Position numbers and translations under genes: made by a program. A stretch of 64,000 nt of DNA from an uncultured Treponema sp. (lineage in GTDB: Bacteria; Spirochaetota; Spirochaetia; Treponematales; Treponemataceae), in contig CAMWTK010000004.1 of assembly GCA_947177175.1 (NCBI GenBank), forward strand, positions 1 through 64,000, read 5' to 3'. A model generated the notes under the pieces. The model searched no databases. It was given only the letters and a program-made list of their open reading frames with translations, and was not told the origin of the DNA. Shown here piece by piece: positions 15,058 to 22,626 of this stretch (position 1 is the first letter of the stretch; each line of letters starts with the position of its first letter).

Positions 15058-16083
15058 ATGATTTTGGTGCTGGGCGGCGAACACAGCGGGCGGCACGATT
15101 TTTGCCGGTCGATTGGCGTTGCGGCGGCGGACTGCCGCACGGTGACGGCGGACGACGCGCGCGATTTTGCGGCGGAGCATGCGCCGTGCCCGGCATTTTC
15201 GTCCGTGTGCTGCCGCATTGCGTCCTACCGCGCGGTCATCGCGACCGAAACGGGGCTGGGCATCATTCCGGCGGACGCGGCTGCCCGCGCTGACCGTGAG
15301 GCGAACGGTCGGCTGAACATCGCGCTCGCGTCCCTTGCGGACTGCGTGGTGCTTGTGGTGGCGGGCGTTGCCCGTGTCATCAAGGGCAGCCTTGCCGGGC
15401 AGGAGCGGGCGGACTGGCAGTTGCTGGTGTTCCGCCACGGCGCGACGCAGGCGAATCTGGAACGGCGGTATGCGGGCTGCATGACGGACGAGGATCTGTG
15501 CGCGCAGGGCAGGGAGCAGGTGGCGCGCGGTCGGGAGCGGCTTGCCGCCTTTGCGCGGGAGGTTTCGCCCACCGTCCGCGCGCAGATGCTGTCGCCGCGC
15601 GTCGTGTACGTCTCTCCGCTGCGGCGGGCGGTGCAGACGGCGGCGCTGTTGTTCCCGCAGGCGGAACAGCGCGTCGTCGCTGACCTGCGCGAGATGGATT
15701 TTGGATTGTTCGAGAACCGCACGGCGGACGAATTGTGTGCCGATCCTGCGACGGCCGCGGCGTACCGGGCATTTGTGGACGGCGGCGGGAACGTTCCTTG
15801 TCCGCCGTCGGCGGTCAGTCCCGGCGAGCGTGTCGCGGATTTTCGGGTGCGGCAGGCGGCGGCGTTCGCGCATATCGTGCGGGAGCAGGTGGCGGCGGAC
15901 GACGGGACGCATTTGGTGACGGTCGTCGCGCACGGCGGCACGCAGATGGCGTTGTTCAGCCAGTTCTGCCCTTGGCCGTTCTGCGGCGCGGAGACCGACC
16001 CGTACTATGCCTGGCAGACTCCGTGCGGCGGCTTCCGCTGGGGGCGCGTGGCGGTGGACGGCGTGGCGGGTGTGTCGTGGTGA
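15058..16083 (+). CDS. cobC: Degenerate CobU-like domain fused to alpha-ribazole phosphatase
   Basis: The 341-residue protein has two parts. Residues 1-105 resemble a shortened CobU: LVLGGEHSGRHDF aligns with the P-loop GGxxSGKS, but the Lys and Ser are Arg and His, and the segment ETGLGIIPADAAARADREAN matches the CobU C-terminal motif followed by LVVAGV. Residues 118-341 are a histidine phosphatase with FRHGATQAN (phospho-His near 126), YVSPLRRAVQTA and VVAHGGTQM, the pattern of CobC, which dephosphorylates alpha-ribazole or adenosylcobalamin 5'-phosphate. The CobU part probably cannot bind nucleotide normally. GGGGGA lies 6 nt before the start; CbiB follows 10 bp later. Confidence 0.82.
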   Translation: MILVLGGEHSGRHDFCRSIGVAAADCRTVTADDARDFAAEHAPCPAFSSVCCRIASYRAVIATETGLGIIPADAAARADREANGRLNIALASLADCVVLVVAGVARVIKGSLAGQERADWQLLVFRHGATQANLERRYAGCMTDEDLCAQGREQVARGRERLAAFAREVSPTVRAQMLSPRVVYVSPLRRAVQTAALLFPQAEQRVVADLREMDFGLFENRTADELCADPATAAAYRAFVDGGGNVPCPPSAVSPGERVADFRVRQAAAFAHIVREQVAADDGTHLVTVVAHGGTQMALFSQFCPWPFCGAETDPYYAWQTPCGGFRWGRVAVDGVAGVSW

Positions 16084-16093
16084 GGATGAGCGC

Positions 16094-17137
16094 ATGAAGT
16101 GGTTTCTGTGGTATCAGCTGTTCCGCCTGCCGGTGGCGTTTGCGTTGGACGCGCTGCTGGGCGACCCGCGCTGGCTGCCCCATCCGGCGGTGTGGTTCGG
16201 GCGGCTGATTGTGCGGCTGGAGCGGGTGTTCAGGGCGGCGTTCCCGGCGACGGCGCGGGGCGAGCGGCTTGCGGGGGCGTTGTTCGCGGCGGTGACGTGC
16301 GCGTATGCGTTCGCCGTGCCGTTCCTGCTGCTGTACGGGCTGGCTTTTGCGGGGGCGCGGCTGCACTGCCGTCCGCTGCTGGCGGCGGCCTGCCTGCTTG
16401 ACGTGTTCTGGGGCTATCAGTGCCTTGCCGCGCGCAGCCTGCGGGACGAGGCGATGCACGTGGACGCACAGGCGGGAACGTCGGTGGCGGCAGGGCGCGT
16501 GGCGGTCGCCCGGATTGTCGGGCGCGATACGGATCGTCTGGACGAGGAGGGCATCGTCAGGGCGTGTGTGGAGAGCGTCGCCGAAAGCACGTGCGACGGC
16601 GTGGTCGCCCCGATGATTGCCTATGCCGCCGGGGGCGCGCCGCTCGCGCTGCTGTGCAAGGCGGTCAGCACGATGGACAGCATGGTCGGCTACAAAAACG
16701 ACCGCTACCGCTTTTTCGGCACGGCCGCCGCGCGGCTGGACGATGTGGTGAACTACCTGCCCGCGCGGATTTCTGCGTTCTGCCTGATTGTCGGTGCGGG
16801 CGTGCTGCGCGGGCTTGCGCTGTTTTCCCGGCGGCTGTTCCGCTATGATTTCGTCCGTGCCGTCAGCACGTATCTGCGCGACCGTTCCCAGCACCAAAGT
16901 CCTAATGCCGCCCACAGCGAATCTGCCGTTGCCGGTGCGCTCGGTTTGCGGCTCGGCGGCGGCGCGTATTACGGCGGGGTGTTTGAGGCGCGTCCGCCGT
17001 TGGGCAATGCCGTCCGCGCCCCGGAGCGAGCCGACATCCGCCGCGCCGTCACGCTGATGCAGGCGGCTGCCGTCATCGCGCTGGTCGTCTGTACGATTGT
17101 CAAGCTGGCGGCGTTGCGGCACGGGATGGGACGGTGA
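16094..17137 (+). CDS. cbiB: Adenosylcobinamide-phosphate synthase
   Basis: The 347-residue membrane protein joins adenosylcobyric acid to aminopropanol or its phosphate. Family motifs are ALDALLGDPRWLPHPAVWFGRLI at the N-terminus, ARSLRDEAMHV, the conserved VAESTCDGVVAPMIAYAAGG near residue 160, STMDSMVGYKNDRY and DDVVNYLPAR. Four to five hydrophobic segments are visible. ATG 16094 is chosen because TGAGGATG lies just upstream and the family N-terminus begins there. The following cobD-cbiP fusion supplies both of its substrates. Confidence 0.92.
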   Translation: MKWFLWYQLFRLPVAFALDALLGDPRWLPHPAVWFGRLIVRLERVFRAAFPATARGERLAGALFAAVTCAYAFAVPFLLLYGLAFAGARLHCRPLLAAACLLDVFWGYQCLAARSLRDEAMHVDAQAGTSVAAGRVAVARIVGRDTDRLDEEGIVRACVESVAESTCDGVVAPMIAYAAGGAPLALLCKAVSTMDSMVGYKNDRYRFFGTAAARLDDVVNYLPARISAFCLIVGAGVLRGLALFSRRLFRYDFVRAVSTYLRDRSQHQSPNAAHSESAVAGALGLRLGGGAYYGGVFEARPPLGNAVRAPERADIRRAVTLMQAAAVIALVVCTIVKLAALRHGMGR

Positions 17138-17161
17138 AACGATGACAAGGAGCGAACGACG

Positions 17162-19840
17162 ATGAGCCACGGCGGCGCACAGCCCGGTCTGCTTGATTTT
17201 TCCGCGAACGTCGCGCCGCTGGGCGTACATCCCGCCACGCAGTCGGCGTTGGCCGCGCTCGCGCTCGATACGGATTCGCTGGCGCGCTATCCCGATTCGT
17301 CGTGCACGGAATTGCGCTCGCTGCTCGCGCAGTTCTGGTCGCTGGGCGTATGTCCGGCTGCCGCGCTTGACGCGGACTGTGTTGTCTGCGGCGCGGGTGC
17401 GGTTGACGTGCTGTACGCGCTCATCCGCTCGGCTGCCCCGCGCAAGAAAATCGTCGTCATCGAGCCGGCGTTCAGCGAGTATGCGCGCGCCGCGCACCTG
17501 CACGGTTGCGCGGTGGATCATTTCCTGCCCGCGCCGGAACACGGCTTTGCGCTTGTCACGGCGGATTTGCCGCGCCTTGCGCCCCTGCTTGACGGCGCGG
17601 ATTTGCTGTTTTTGGCAAGCCCCGCCAATCCTGCGGGCACGGTCACTGATATTGATACGATCCGCGCCCTTGCCGCGCTCTGCGCGCAGAAATCGGTGCT
17701 GTTAGTTGTGGACGCGTGCTTCGCGCCGTTTTCGGCGGCGGCAGAGGACGGTATCCGCGCGTTGCTTTCCTGCCGCCACGAATTCCCGGATGTGGTCGTG
17801 GTGGGCGCGTTCACCAAGTTTTACGGCATGGCGGGCATCCGGCTGGGCTACGCGCTGTGCGGTTCGGCTGCCGTCGCGCGGCGGCTTGCGGATTCACTGC
17901 GCCCTTGGGCGGTCGGAGCGGTGGCGCAGGCGGCGGGCTGTGCCGTCATGCGCGCGGAACTGGCGGAAAAACAGTCCGCGCCGGGGCAGTGCGGCGCGTC
18001 GTCCTGGGAAACACGGGTGCGCGAACTCGTCGCTGCTGAACGCGCGCGGCTTGCGGATTTTTTGCGTTCCTGCGGCTGTCAGGTCGTCGCGGGCGCGGCA
18101 AATTATCTGCTGTTCCGTGCCGACGACCCGCACCTTGCGCAAGCCTTGCTCCGCTGTGGCATCGCCATCCGTTCCTGCGCGGATTTTTTCGCCCTTGACG
18201 CGCACTGGTACCGCATCGCCGTCCGCACGGAGGCGGAGAACGAACGCCTCATCGCCGCGCTATCCGCGTGTTTGAAGACAGCCGCGCCGCCCGTGCGGAA
18301 ATCGCCGCGCACCCGGCCGCAGGCGGCGAACATCATGATTCAGGGGACGATGAGCAACGCGGGCAAATCGGTGCTGGTCGCCGCGCTGTGCCGCATTTTC
18401 GCGCAAGACGGCTACCGCGTCGCGCCGTTCAAGAGCCAGAACATGGCGCTCAACAGCGGCGTGACGGCGGACGGGCTGGAGATGGGACGCGCGCAGATCA
18501 TGCAGGCGGCGGCGGCGGGCATTGCGGCGGACGTGCGCATGAATCCGATTCTGCTCAAGCCGACGGGCGAGACAGGCAGTCAGGTGGTGGTGAACGGCGT
18601 GCCGACGGGGACGATGAGCGCGCGCGACTATTTTGCGCGGCGCACGTCGCTCGTGCCGCAGATTATGGCGGCGTACCAATCGCTCGCGGCGGAGAACGAC
18701 ATCATCGTGCTGGAGGGCGCGGGCAGCCCGGCGGAAATCAACCTGCGCGACGGCGACATCGTGAACATGGGGCTTGCCGCGCTGACGGACGCGCCCGTGC
18801 TGCTCGCCGGGGACATCGACCGCGGCGGCGTGTTCGCGAGCCTGTACGGAACGGCCGCGCTCGTGAGCGCGCAGGAGCGCAAGCGGATCAAAGGCTTTGT
18901 CATCAACAAATTCCGCGGCGACGTGTCGCTGCTGCGCGGCGGGCTGGACGAACTGCACGCGCTGACGGGCATTCCCGTGCTCGGCGTCGTCCCGTTCCTC
19001 CCGGACCTGCTCATTGATGACGAGGACAGCCTGTGCGACATCGAATCGCGCGGCGCGGACGGCAAGGACGATGCCGTGCTTCACGTCGGCGTGGTGCGCC
19101 TGCCGTATCTGTCGAACGCCACCGACCTGCTGCCGTTCGCCCGCCTGCCGTCCGTGCGCGTCACTTTTTTCGACACGGCGGCATCGTGCGCGGCCGCAGT
19201 TGATGCGTCCAATACAACCGATTCGCTCGACCTGCTCGTGCTTCCCGGCACAAAGAACGCCGTGCGCGCCATGGACTGGCTGCGCGAAACCGGGCTTGAC
19301 AGGATTATCGTGCGCACGGCACACAGCGGCGTGCCGGTCATCGGCATTTGCGGCGGCTTCCAGCTGCTGGGGAACGCCCTGCACGACCCGGACGGAAACG
19401 AGGACGAATCCGCCCGCCCTTCGCTCGCCGCGCTCGGACTGCTTCCCGTCCGGACGACATTCACGCCGCAGAAGACGCGCGCGCGCGTGAGCGGGGAACT
19501 GCCCGCGCTCGGCGGCATGTTCTCCGCGCTGTCGGGGTGCGCGGCGGAGGGCTACGAAATCCACCACGGGCAGACGACATTCCTTGACGGGAGCGCGTGT
19601 CCCCGCGCCGTCGTACACGGCACCGTCCTCGGCACGTATCTCCACGGGTTTTTTGACGGCGACGCAGTGTTCCGCGCCGTCCTCACGGTGCTGTGCGCGC
19701 GCCGGGGCATTCCCGTGCCGTCCTACCGCCCGTATCAGGACGAGCGCGAAGCCGCCTTTGACCGCCTCGCCGCCGCCGTGCGCGCGTCGCTCGACATGGA
19801 CGCGGTGTACCGGATTATCTTCGGCGAAGGGCGGTCATAA
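17162..19840 (+). CDS. cobD-cbiP: CobD-CbiP fusion: threonine-phosphate decarboxylase-like domain plus cobyric acid synthase
   Basis: The 892-residue protein begins with a PLP-dependent fold I domain (1 to about 370): MSHGG, LLDFSANVAPLG, ASPANPAGTVTD and the Schiff-base lysine (Lys219) in FTKFYGMAGIRLGYAL, as in L-threonine-O-3-phosphate decarboxylase CobD. From about 388 it is cobyric acid synthase: MIQGTMSNAGKSVLVAALCRIF (ATP site), FKSQNMALNSGVT, LEGAGSPAEINL, and the GATase Cys in GICGGFQLLGNAL near 729, ending with HGFFD. CbiP amidates four side chains; CobD makes aminopropanol phosphate. CbiB, just upstream, uses both products. The linker is Arg- and Pro-rich. The normal combined length supports a real fusion, not a missed stop. 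Confidence 0.92.
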   Translation: MSHGGAQPGLLDFSANVAPLGVHPATQSALAALALDTDSLARYPDSSCTELRSLLAQFWSLGVCPAAALDADCVVCGAGAVDVLYALIRSAAPRKKIVVIEPAFSEYARAAHLHGCAVDHFLPAPEHGFALVTADLPRLAPLLDGADLLFLASPANPAGTVTDIDTIRALAALCAQKSVLLVVDACFAPFSAAAEDGIRALLSCRHEFPDVVVVGAFTKFYGMAGIRLGYALCGSAAVARRLADSLRPWAVGAVAQAAGCAVMRAELAEKQSAPGQCGASSWETRVRELVAAERARLADFLRSCGCQVVAGAANYLLFRADDPHLAQALLRCGIAIRSCADFFALDAHWYRIAVRTEAENERLIAALSACLKTAAPPVRKSPRTRPQAANIMIQGTMSNAGKSVLVAALCRIFAQDGYRVAPFKSQNMALNSGVTADGLEMGRAQIMQAAAAGIAADVRMNPILLKPTGETGSQVVVNGVPTGTMSARDYFARRTSLVPQIMAAYQSLAAENDIIVLEGAGSPAEINLRDGDIVNMGLAALTDAPVLLAGDIDRGGVFASLYGTAALVSAQERKRIKGFVINKFRGDVSLLRGGLDELHALTGIPVLGVVPFLPDLLIDDEDSLCDIESRGADGKDDAVLHVGVVRLPYLSNATDLLPFARLPSVRVTFFDTAASCAAAVDASNTTDSLDLLVLPGTKNAVRAMDWLRETGLDRIIVRTAHSGVPVIGICGGFQLLGNALHDPDGNEDESARPSLAALGLLPVRTTFTPQKTRARVSGELPALGGMFSALSGCAAEGYEIHHGQTTFLDGSACPRAVVHGTVLGTYLHGFFDGDAVFRAVLTVLCARRGIPVPSYRPYQDEREAAFDRLAAAVRASLDMDAVYRIIFGEGRS

Positions 19841-19871
19841 CGGCTGCCTGTCAAAAATCCGCGCGGTGTGG

Positions 19872-19877
19872 TATACT
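19872..19877 (+). promoter_or_regulatory. Extended -10 element for cobA, leaderless
   Basis: TGGTATACT ends 6 nt before the cobA ATG (19884) and no ribosome-binding site is present. A weak CTGTCA -35 lies at 19848-19853. Confidence 0.6.
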
Positions 19878-19883
19878 GGGCGC

Positions 19884-20399
19884 ATGGTGCATTTGTATTA
19901 TGGCGGCGGTAAGGGAAAGACGACTGCCGCGCTCGGCCTTGCGGTGCGGGCGGCGGGGAACGGGTGGCGCGTGGTCATCGTACAGTTCCTCAAGGGGCGG
20001 CGGACGGGCGAGCTTGCCGCGCTCGAAACGCTGGGGGCGGTCGTCCTGCGCGGCAAGGCGGGCGGGCGTTTCGTGGCGCAGATGACGGCGGTTCAGCGTA
20101 CGGAGACACGGGCGATCTGCGACGCGCATTTCACGCGGGCAAGGGAGTTGTGTGCGGGCAGTTCCGCTCCGGTCCTGCTCGTGCTGGACGAAATCTGCGC
20201 CGCCTACCGCAGCGCGCTCGTCGATACCGGCGCGGTGGACGCGTTCCTTGCCGCCGTGCCTGAGCGGGTGGAGGTGGTGCTGACCGGGCGCGAGCCGCCG
20301 GAGGGCTTTTTTGCGCGCGCCGATTACGTCACGGAAATGCGGTGCGTCAGGCATCCGTTTGACGCGGGCGTGGCGGCGCGCGCGGGGGTGGAGTTTTGA
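19884..20399 (+). CDS. cobA: Cob(I)yrinic acid a,c-diamide adenosyltransferase (CobA/BtuR type)
   Basis: The 171-residue P-loop protein has YYGGGKGKTTAALGLAVRAAG at its N-terminus, VVIVQFLKG, a Walker B-like LLVLDEICAAYRS and VVLTGREPP, all typical of the CobA/CobO/BtuR adenosyltransferase, which attaches the 5'-deoxyadenosyl group to cobalt. It lacks the longer N-terminal helix of the Salmonella enzyme, starting directly at the P-loop strand, consistent with a leaderless start at 19884. Its stop overlaps the TTG start of cbiC. Confidence 0.92.
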   Translation: MVHLYYGGGKGKTTAALGLAVRAAGNGWRVVIVQFLKGRRTGELAALETLGAVVLRGKAGGRFVAQMTAVQRTETRAICDAHFTRARELCAGSSAPVLLVLDEICAAYRSALVDTGAVDAFLAAVPERVEVVLTGREPPEGFFARADYVTEMRCVRHPFDAGVAARAGVEF

Positions 20400-21079
20400 G
20401 CGCGCTGGAGCTGTTCCCCGCTGGCGCGCTGGCGCGCTATCCGTCCGTGCGGGAGTTCGCGCCGCGCGACATTGAGCCGGCAAGCTTCCGGGTGATTGCT
20501 GATGAGCTTGCCGCGCGGGGAATCGTCGTCCCGCCGGAGCGGCAGGCGGTCGTGTTCCGTGCCATCCACGCGAGCGCGGACTTTGACTATGCGGAAAGCC
20601 TCGTCTTTTCTCCCGGCGCGCTGGATGCCGCGCGGGACGTGCTTTCCCGCCGCTCGGTCATCGTGACCGACACGAACATGGCGCGGTCGGGCATCAGCGC
20701 GCTTTCGTGCGAGCGGCTCGGCATAGAGACGTGCTGCTTTATGGCGGACGACGATGTGGCGGAAGCGAGCCAGCGCAGCGGTCTGACGCGGGCGGCATGC
20801 GCGGTGGACAAGGCGGCGCGGCTGTTTGCGGACGGTAGCCGACCCGTGCTGTTTGCCTGCGGGAACGCGCCGACGGCATTGGTGCGGCTGCGGCAGCTGC
20901 ATGACGCGGGGTTTTTCTCGCCCGCGTTCGTGGTGGGCGTGCCCGTGGGCTTCGTGAACGTGACGGCCGCCAAGGAGCTTATCCTAAACAGCGACTTGCC
21001 GCATATCGTCGCGCGCGGGCGCAAGGGCGGTTCGTCGGTGGCCGCGGCAATCGTGAACGCGCTGCTGTCTCAGGCGTGA
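20396..21079 (+). CDS. cbiC: Precorrin-8X/cobalt-precorrin-8 methylmutase
   Basis: The 227-residue protein moves the C11 methyl group to C12. Motifs include ASADFDYAESLVFSPGALDAARDVL (with the family His and acidic residues), VIVTDTNMARSGIS, FACGNAPTALVRL, VGVPVGFVNVTAAKELI and ARGRKGGSSVAAAIVNAL. The start is TTG at 20396, which overlaps the cobA stop (TTGA); no ATG or GTG fits better. It is the last recognisable cobalamin gene. Confidence 0.93.
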   Translation: MSALELFPAGALARYPSVREFAPRDIEPASFRVIADELAARGIVVPPERQAVVFRAIHASADFDYAESLVFSPGALDAARDVLSRRSVIVTDTNMARSGISALSCERLGIETCCFMADDDVAEASQRSGLTRAACAVDKAARLFADGSRPVLFACGNAPTALVRLRQLHDAGFFSPAFVVGVPVGFVNVTAAKELILNSDLPHIVARGRKGGSSVAAAIVNALLSQA

Positions 21080-21108
21080 TTTTACTGGCGCGGCGCGTCG
21101 TCCCGTGG

Positions 21109-21114
21109 TATACT
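21109..21114 (+). promoter_or_regulatory. Extended -10 element before the LRR gene
   Basis: TGGTATACT at 21106-21114 lies about 38 nt before the start codon at 21153. Unlike its near-identical copy at cobA, here the leader holds a strong GGGGAGG ribosome-binding site. Confidence 0.5.
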
Positions 21115-21152
21115 GGGCGGGACGGCGGAGATGAGGAGCGGGGAGGTGCTGT

Positions 21153-21737
21153 ATGAGAAGGTATTCGCGGCTTGCCATCGTGTTTTCCCATGACAGCCCC
21201 GACGACGTGGAGTCGGGGACGACCGTTCAGCTGACGAACGGCGCGAACGTGATTGATGTCTCTGATTTCCGGGTCGCGCTCGGCCTGCTGCCGCCGGGGA
21301 GCGAGGTGGTCGTCGTGGCGAACGGCACGGTCGGCGGCAAGACGGTGCAGCGTATCAGCGATGCCGTGCGTGAGAGCCGTGTGCTCGTCTCCCTTGATTT
21401 GTCCGCGGTCACCGAATGCTCGCGCGTGTCGGGCAGCCCGTTTGTGGGTAACCGGCAGCTTGCCTCCATCCGCTTTCCGGGCAACCTTGCCGTGATTGGC
21501 CGGGGCGCGTTCGCGGGCTGCACGGCGTTGGCTTCCGTTTCTATTCCCGCTGCGTGCCGTGAACTTGGCGCGGAGGCGTTCAGCGGTTGTGCCGCCCTGC
21601 GGCAGCTGGAATTTGATGACCCGGACGGCTGGCAGTGCGGCGGCGTGTCCGTCACGGATCTGGCGCGGGCGGCGGAAAACCCGCCGAAATTCGTCAGCGC
21701 GGGCGGCGCGTATCATTCGGTCGTGCTGACGAAATAG
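21153..21737 (+). CDS. Short BspA-type leucine-rich-repeat protein
   Basis: The 194-residue protein contains two to three LRR_5/BspA-type repeats between about residues 85 and 160, recognisable as LASIRFPGNLAVIGRGAFAGCTALASVSIPAA and AFSGCAALRQLEF with the GxxAFxGCxxL core. It has no signal peptide or lipobox, so it is predicted cytoplasmic, unlike most BspA surface proteins of treponemes. GGGGAGG lies 5 nt before the start. The ligand is unknown. Confidence 0.7.
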   Translation: MRRYSRLAIVFSHDSPDDVESGTTVQLTNGANVIDVSDFRVALGLLPPGSEVVVVANGTVGGKTVQRISDAVRESRVLVSLDLSAVTECSRVSGSPFVGNRQLASIRFPGNLAVIGRGAFAGCTALASVSIPAACRELGAEAFSGCAALRQLEFDDPDGWQCGGVSVTDLARAAENPPKFVSAGGAYHSVVLTK

Positions 21738-21760
21738 CGCGTTTGTGCTACCATTGCCGT

Positions 21761-22597
21761 ATGAAGATTATCTCGTGGAACGTGAACGGCATTCGTGCCG
21801 TGGAAAAGAAAGGGTTTGTGGACTGGCTCCTGCGCAGTGATGCCGACGTGGTGTGCGTTCAGGAGACCAAGGCGCATCCGTCGCAGCTCTCGCAGGCAGT
21901 GCTCGCGCCAGGAAGCGGGGAGGACAGCCGCTTTGCCGCTCCCGGAAAGGACGCGGTTTCGCCCGTGGCGGTCGCGGACGGCGCGGCGGTGTTCCGCTCC
22001 TACTGGTCGTCGGCAAAAAAAGCCGGGTATTCGGGAACGGCGATTTATTCGCGCCGCGAGCCGGATGCCATCGAGCTTTTGGGCGACCCGGCTTACGACG
22101 ATGAGGGCAGGGTAATTGCCGCTTATTTCGGGAAGCTGGTCGTCGTCAGCGCGTATTTTCCCAACAGCCAGGGACCGGGGCTGCGGCTCGGCTACAAGCT
22201 AGGGTTCTGCGACGCGATGTTCGCCTATCTGAACGCGCGCGTCGCGGACGGCTATGATGTCGTGCTTTGCGGCGACTACAACATTGCCCACAAGCCGATT
22301 GACTTGGCGAATCCCAAGGCGAACGAGGGGAACGCCGGTTATCTTCCCGAAGAGCGCGCCTGGATGGATTTTTTCACTGCGAACGGCTACGCCGACGTTT
22401 TCCGCGCGCAGCATCCCGAACCGGCGTTGTACACCTGGTGGAGTTACCGATTCCATGCCCGCGAGAAGAACATCGGGTGGCGCATTGACTACACCTGCGT
22501 CAACGACGCGCTCGTGCCTGCCGTATCGTCCACGCGCATTCTTGCCGATGTGCCCGGCTCAGACCACTGCCCCGTGGAAATTACGGTGGACGCATAA
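21761..22597 (+). CDS. exoA: Exodeoxyribonuclease III / AP endonuclease
   Basis: The 278-residue enzyme of base-excision repair has the Xth-family motifs: WNVNGIRAVEKKG at the start, VCVQETK with the metal-binding Glu, FPNSQG, LCGDYNIAH, and the C-terminal GSDHCPVEI with its catalytic Asp-His pair. Between QETK and YWSS there is an insertion of about 25 residues (around 47-75) compared with the usual enzyme. The start codon is 6 nt after TACCAT (extended TGC) with a CTGACG -35 at 21726-21731, so the transcript is predicted leaderless. It converges on greA. Confidence 0.92.
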   Translation: MKIISWNVNGIRAVEKKGFVDWLLRSDADVVCVQETKAHPSQLSQAVLAPGSGEDSRFAAPGKDAVSPVAVADGAAVFRSYWSSAKKAGYSGTAIYSRREPDAIELLGDPAYDDEGRVIAAYFGKLVVVSAYFPNSQGPGLRLGYKLGFCDAMFAYLNARVADGYDVVLCGDYNIAHKPIDLANPKANEGNAGYLPEERAWMDFFTANGYADVFRAQHPEPALYTWWSYRFHAREKNIGWRIDYTCVNDALVPAVSSTRILADVPGSDHCPVEITVDA

Positions 22598-22621
22598 AAA
22601 AGCCCCGCGCGGGCGGGGCTT
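22596..22621 (-). terminator. Intrinsic terminator of greA
   Basis: AAGCCCCGC (22600-22608), a 4-nt loop and GCGGGGCTT (22613-22621) form a GC-rich hairpin. The A-run at 22596-22601 becomes the U-tract for leftward transcription, so it chiefly ends greA mRNA five bases after its stop codon. Confidence 0.8.
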
Positions 22622-22626
22622 CCTGC

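Noticed and set aside
13692-15218. 508-residue antisense protein across array A and cobS
   Set aside because: Arg- and His-rich composition of a GC-rich shadow frame; cobS on the other strand has clear family motifs.
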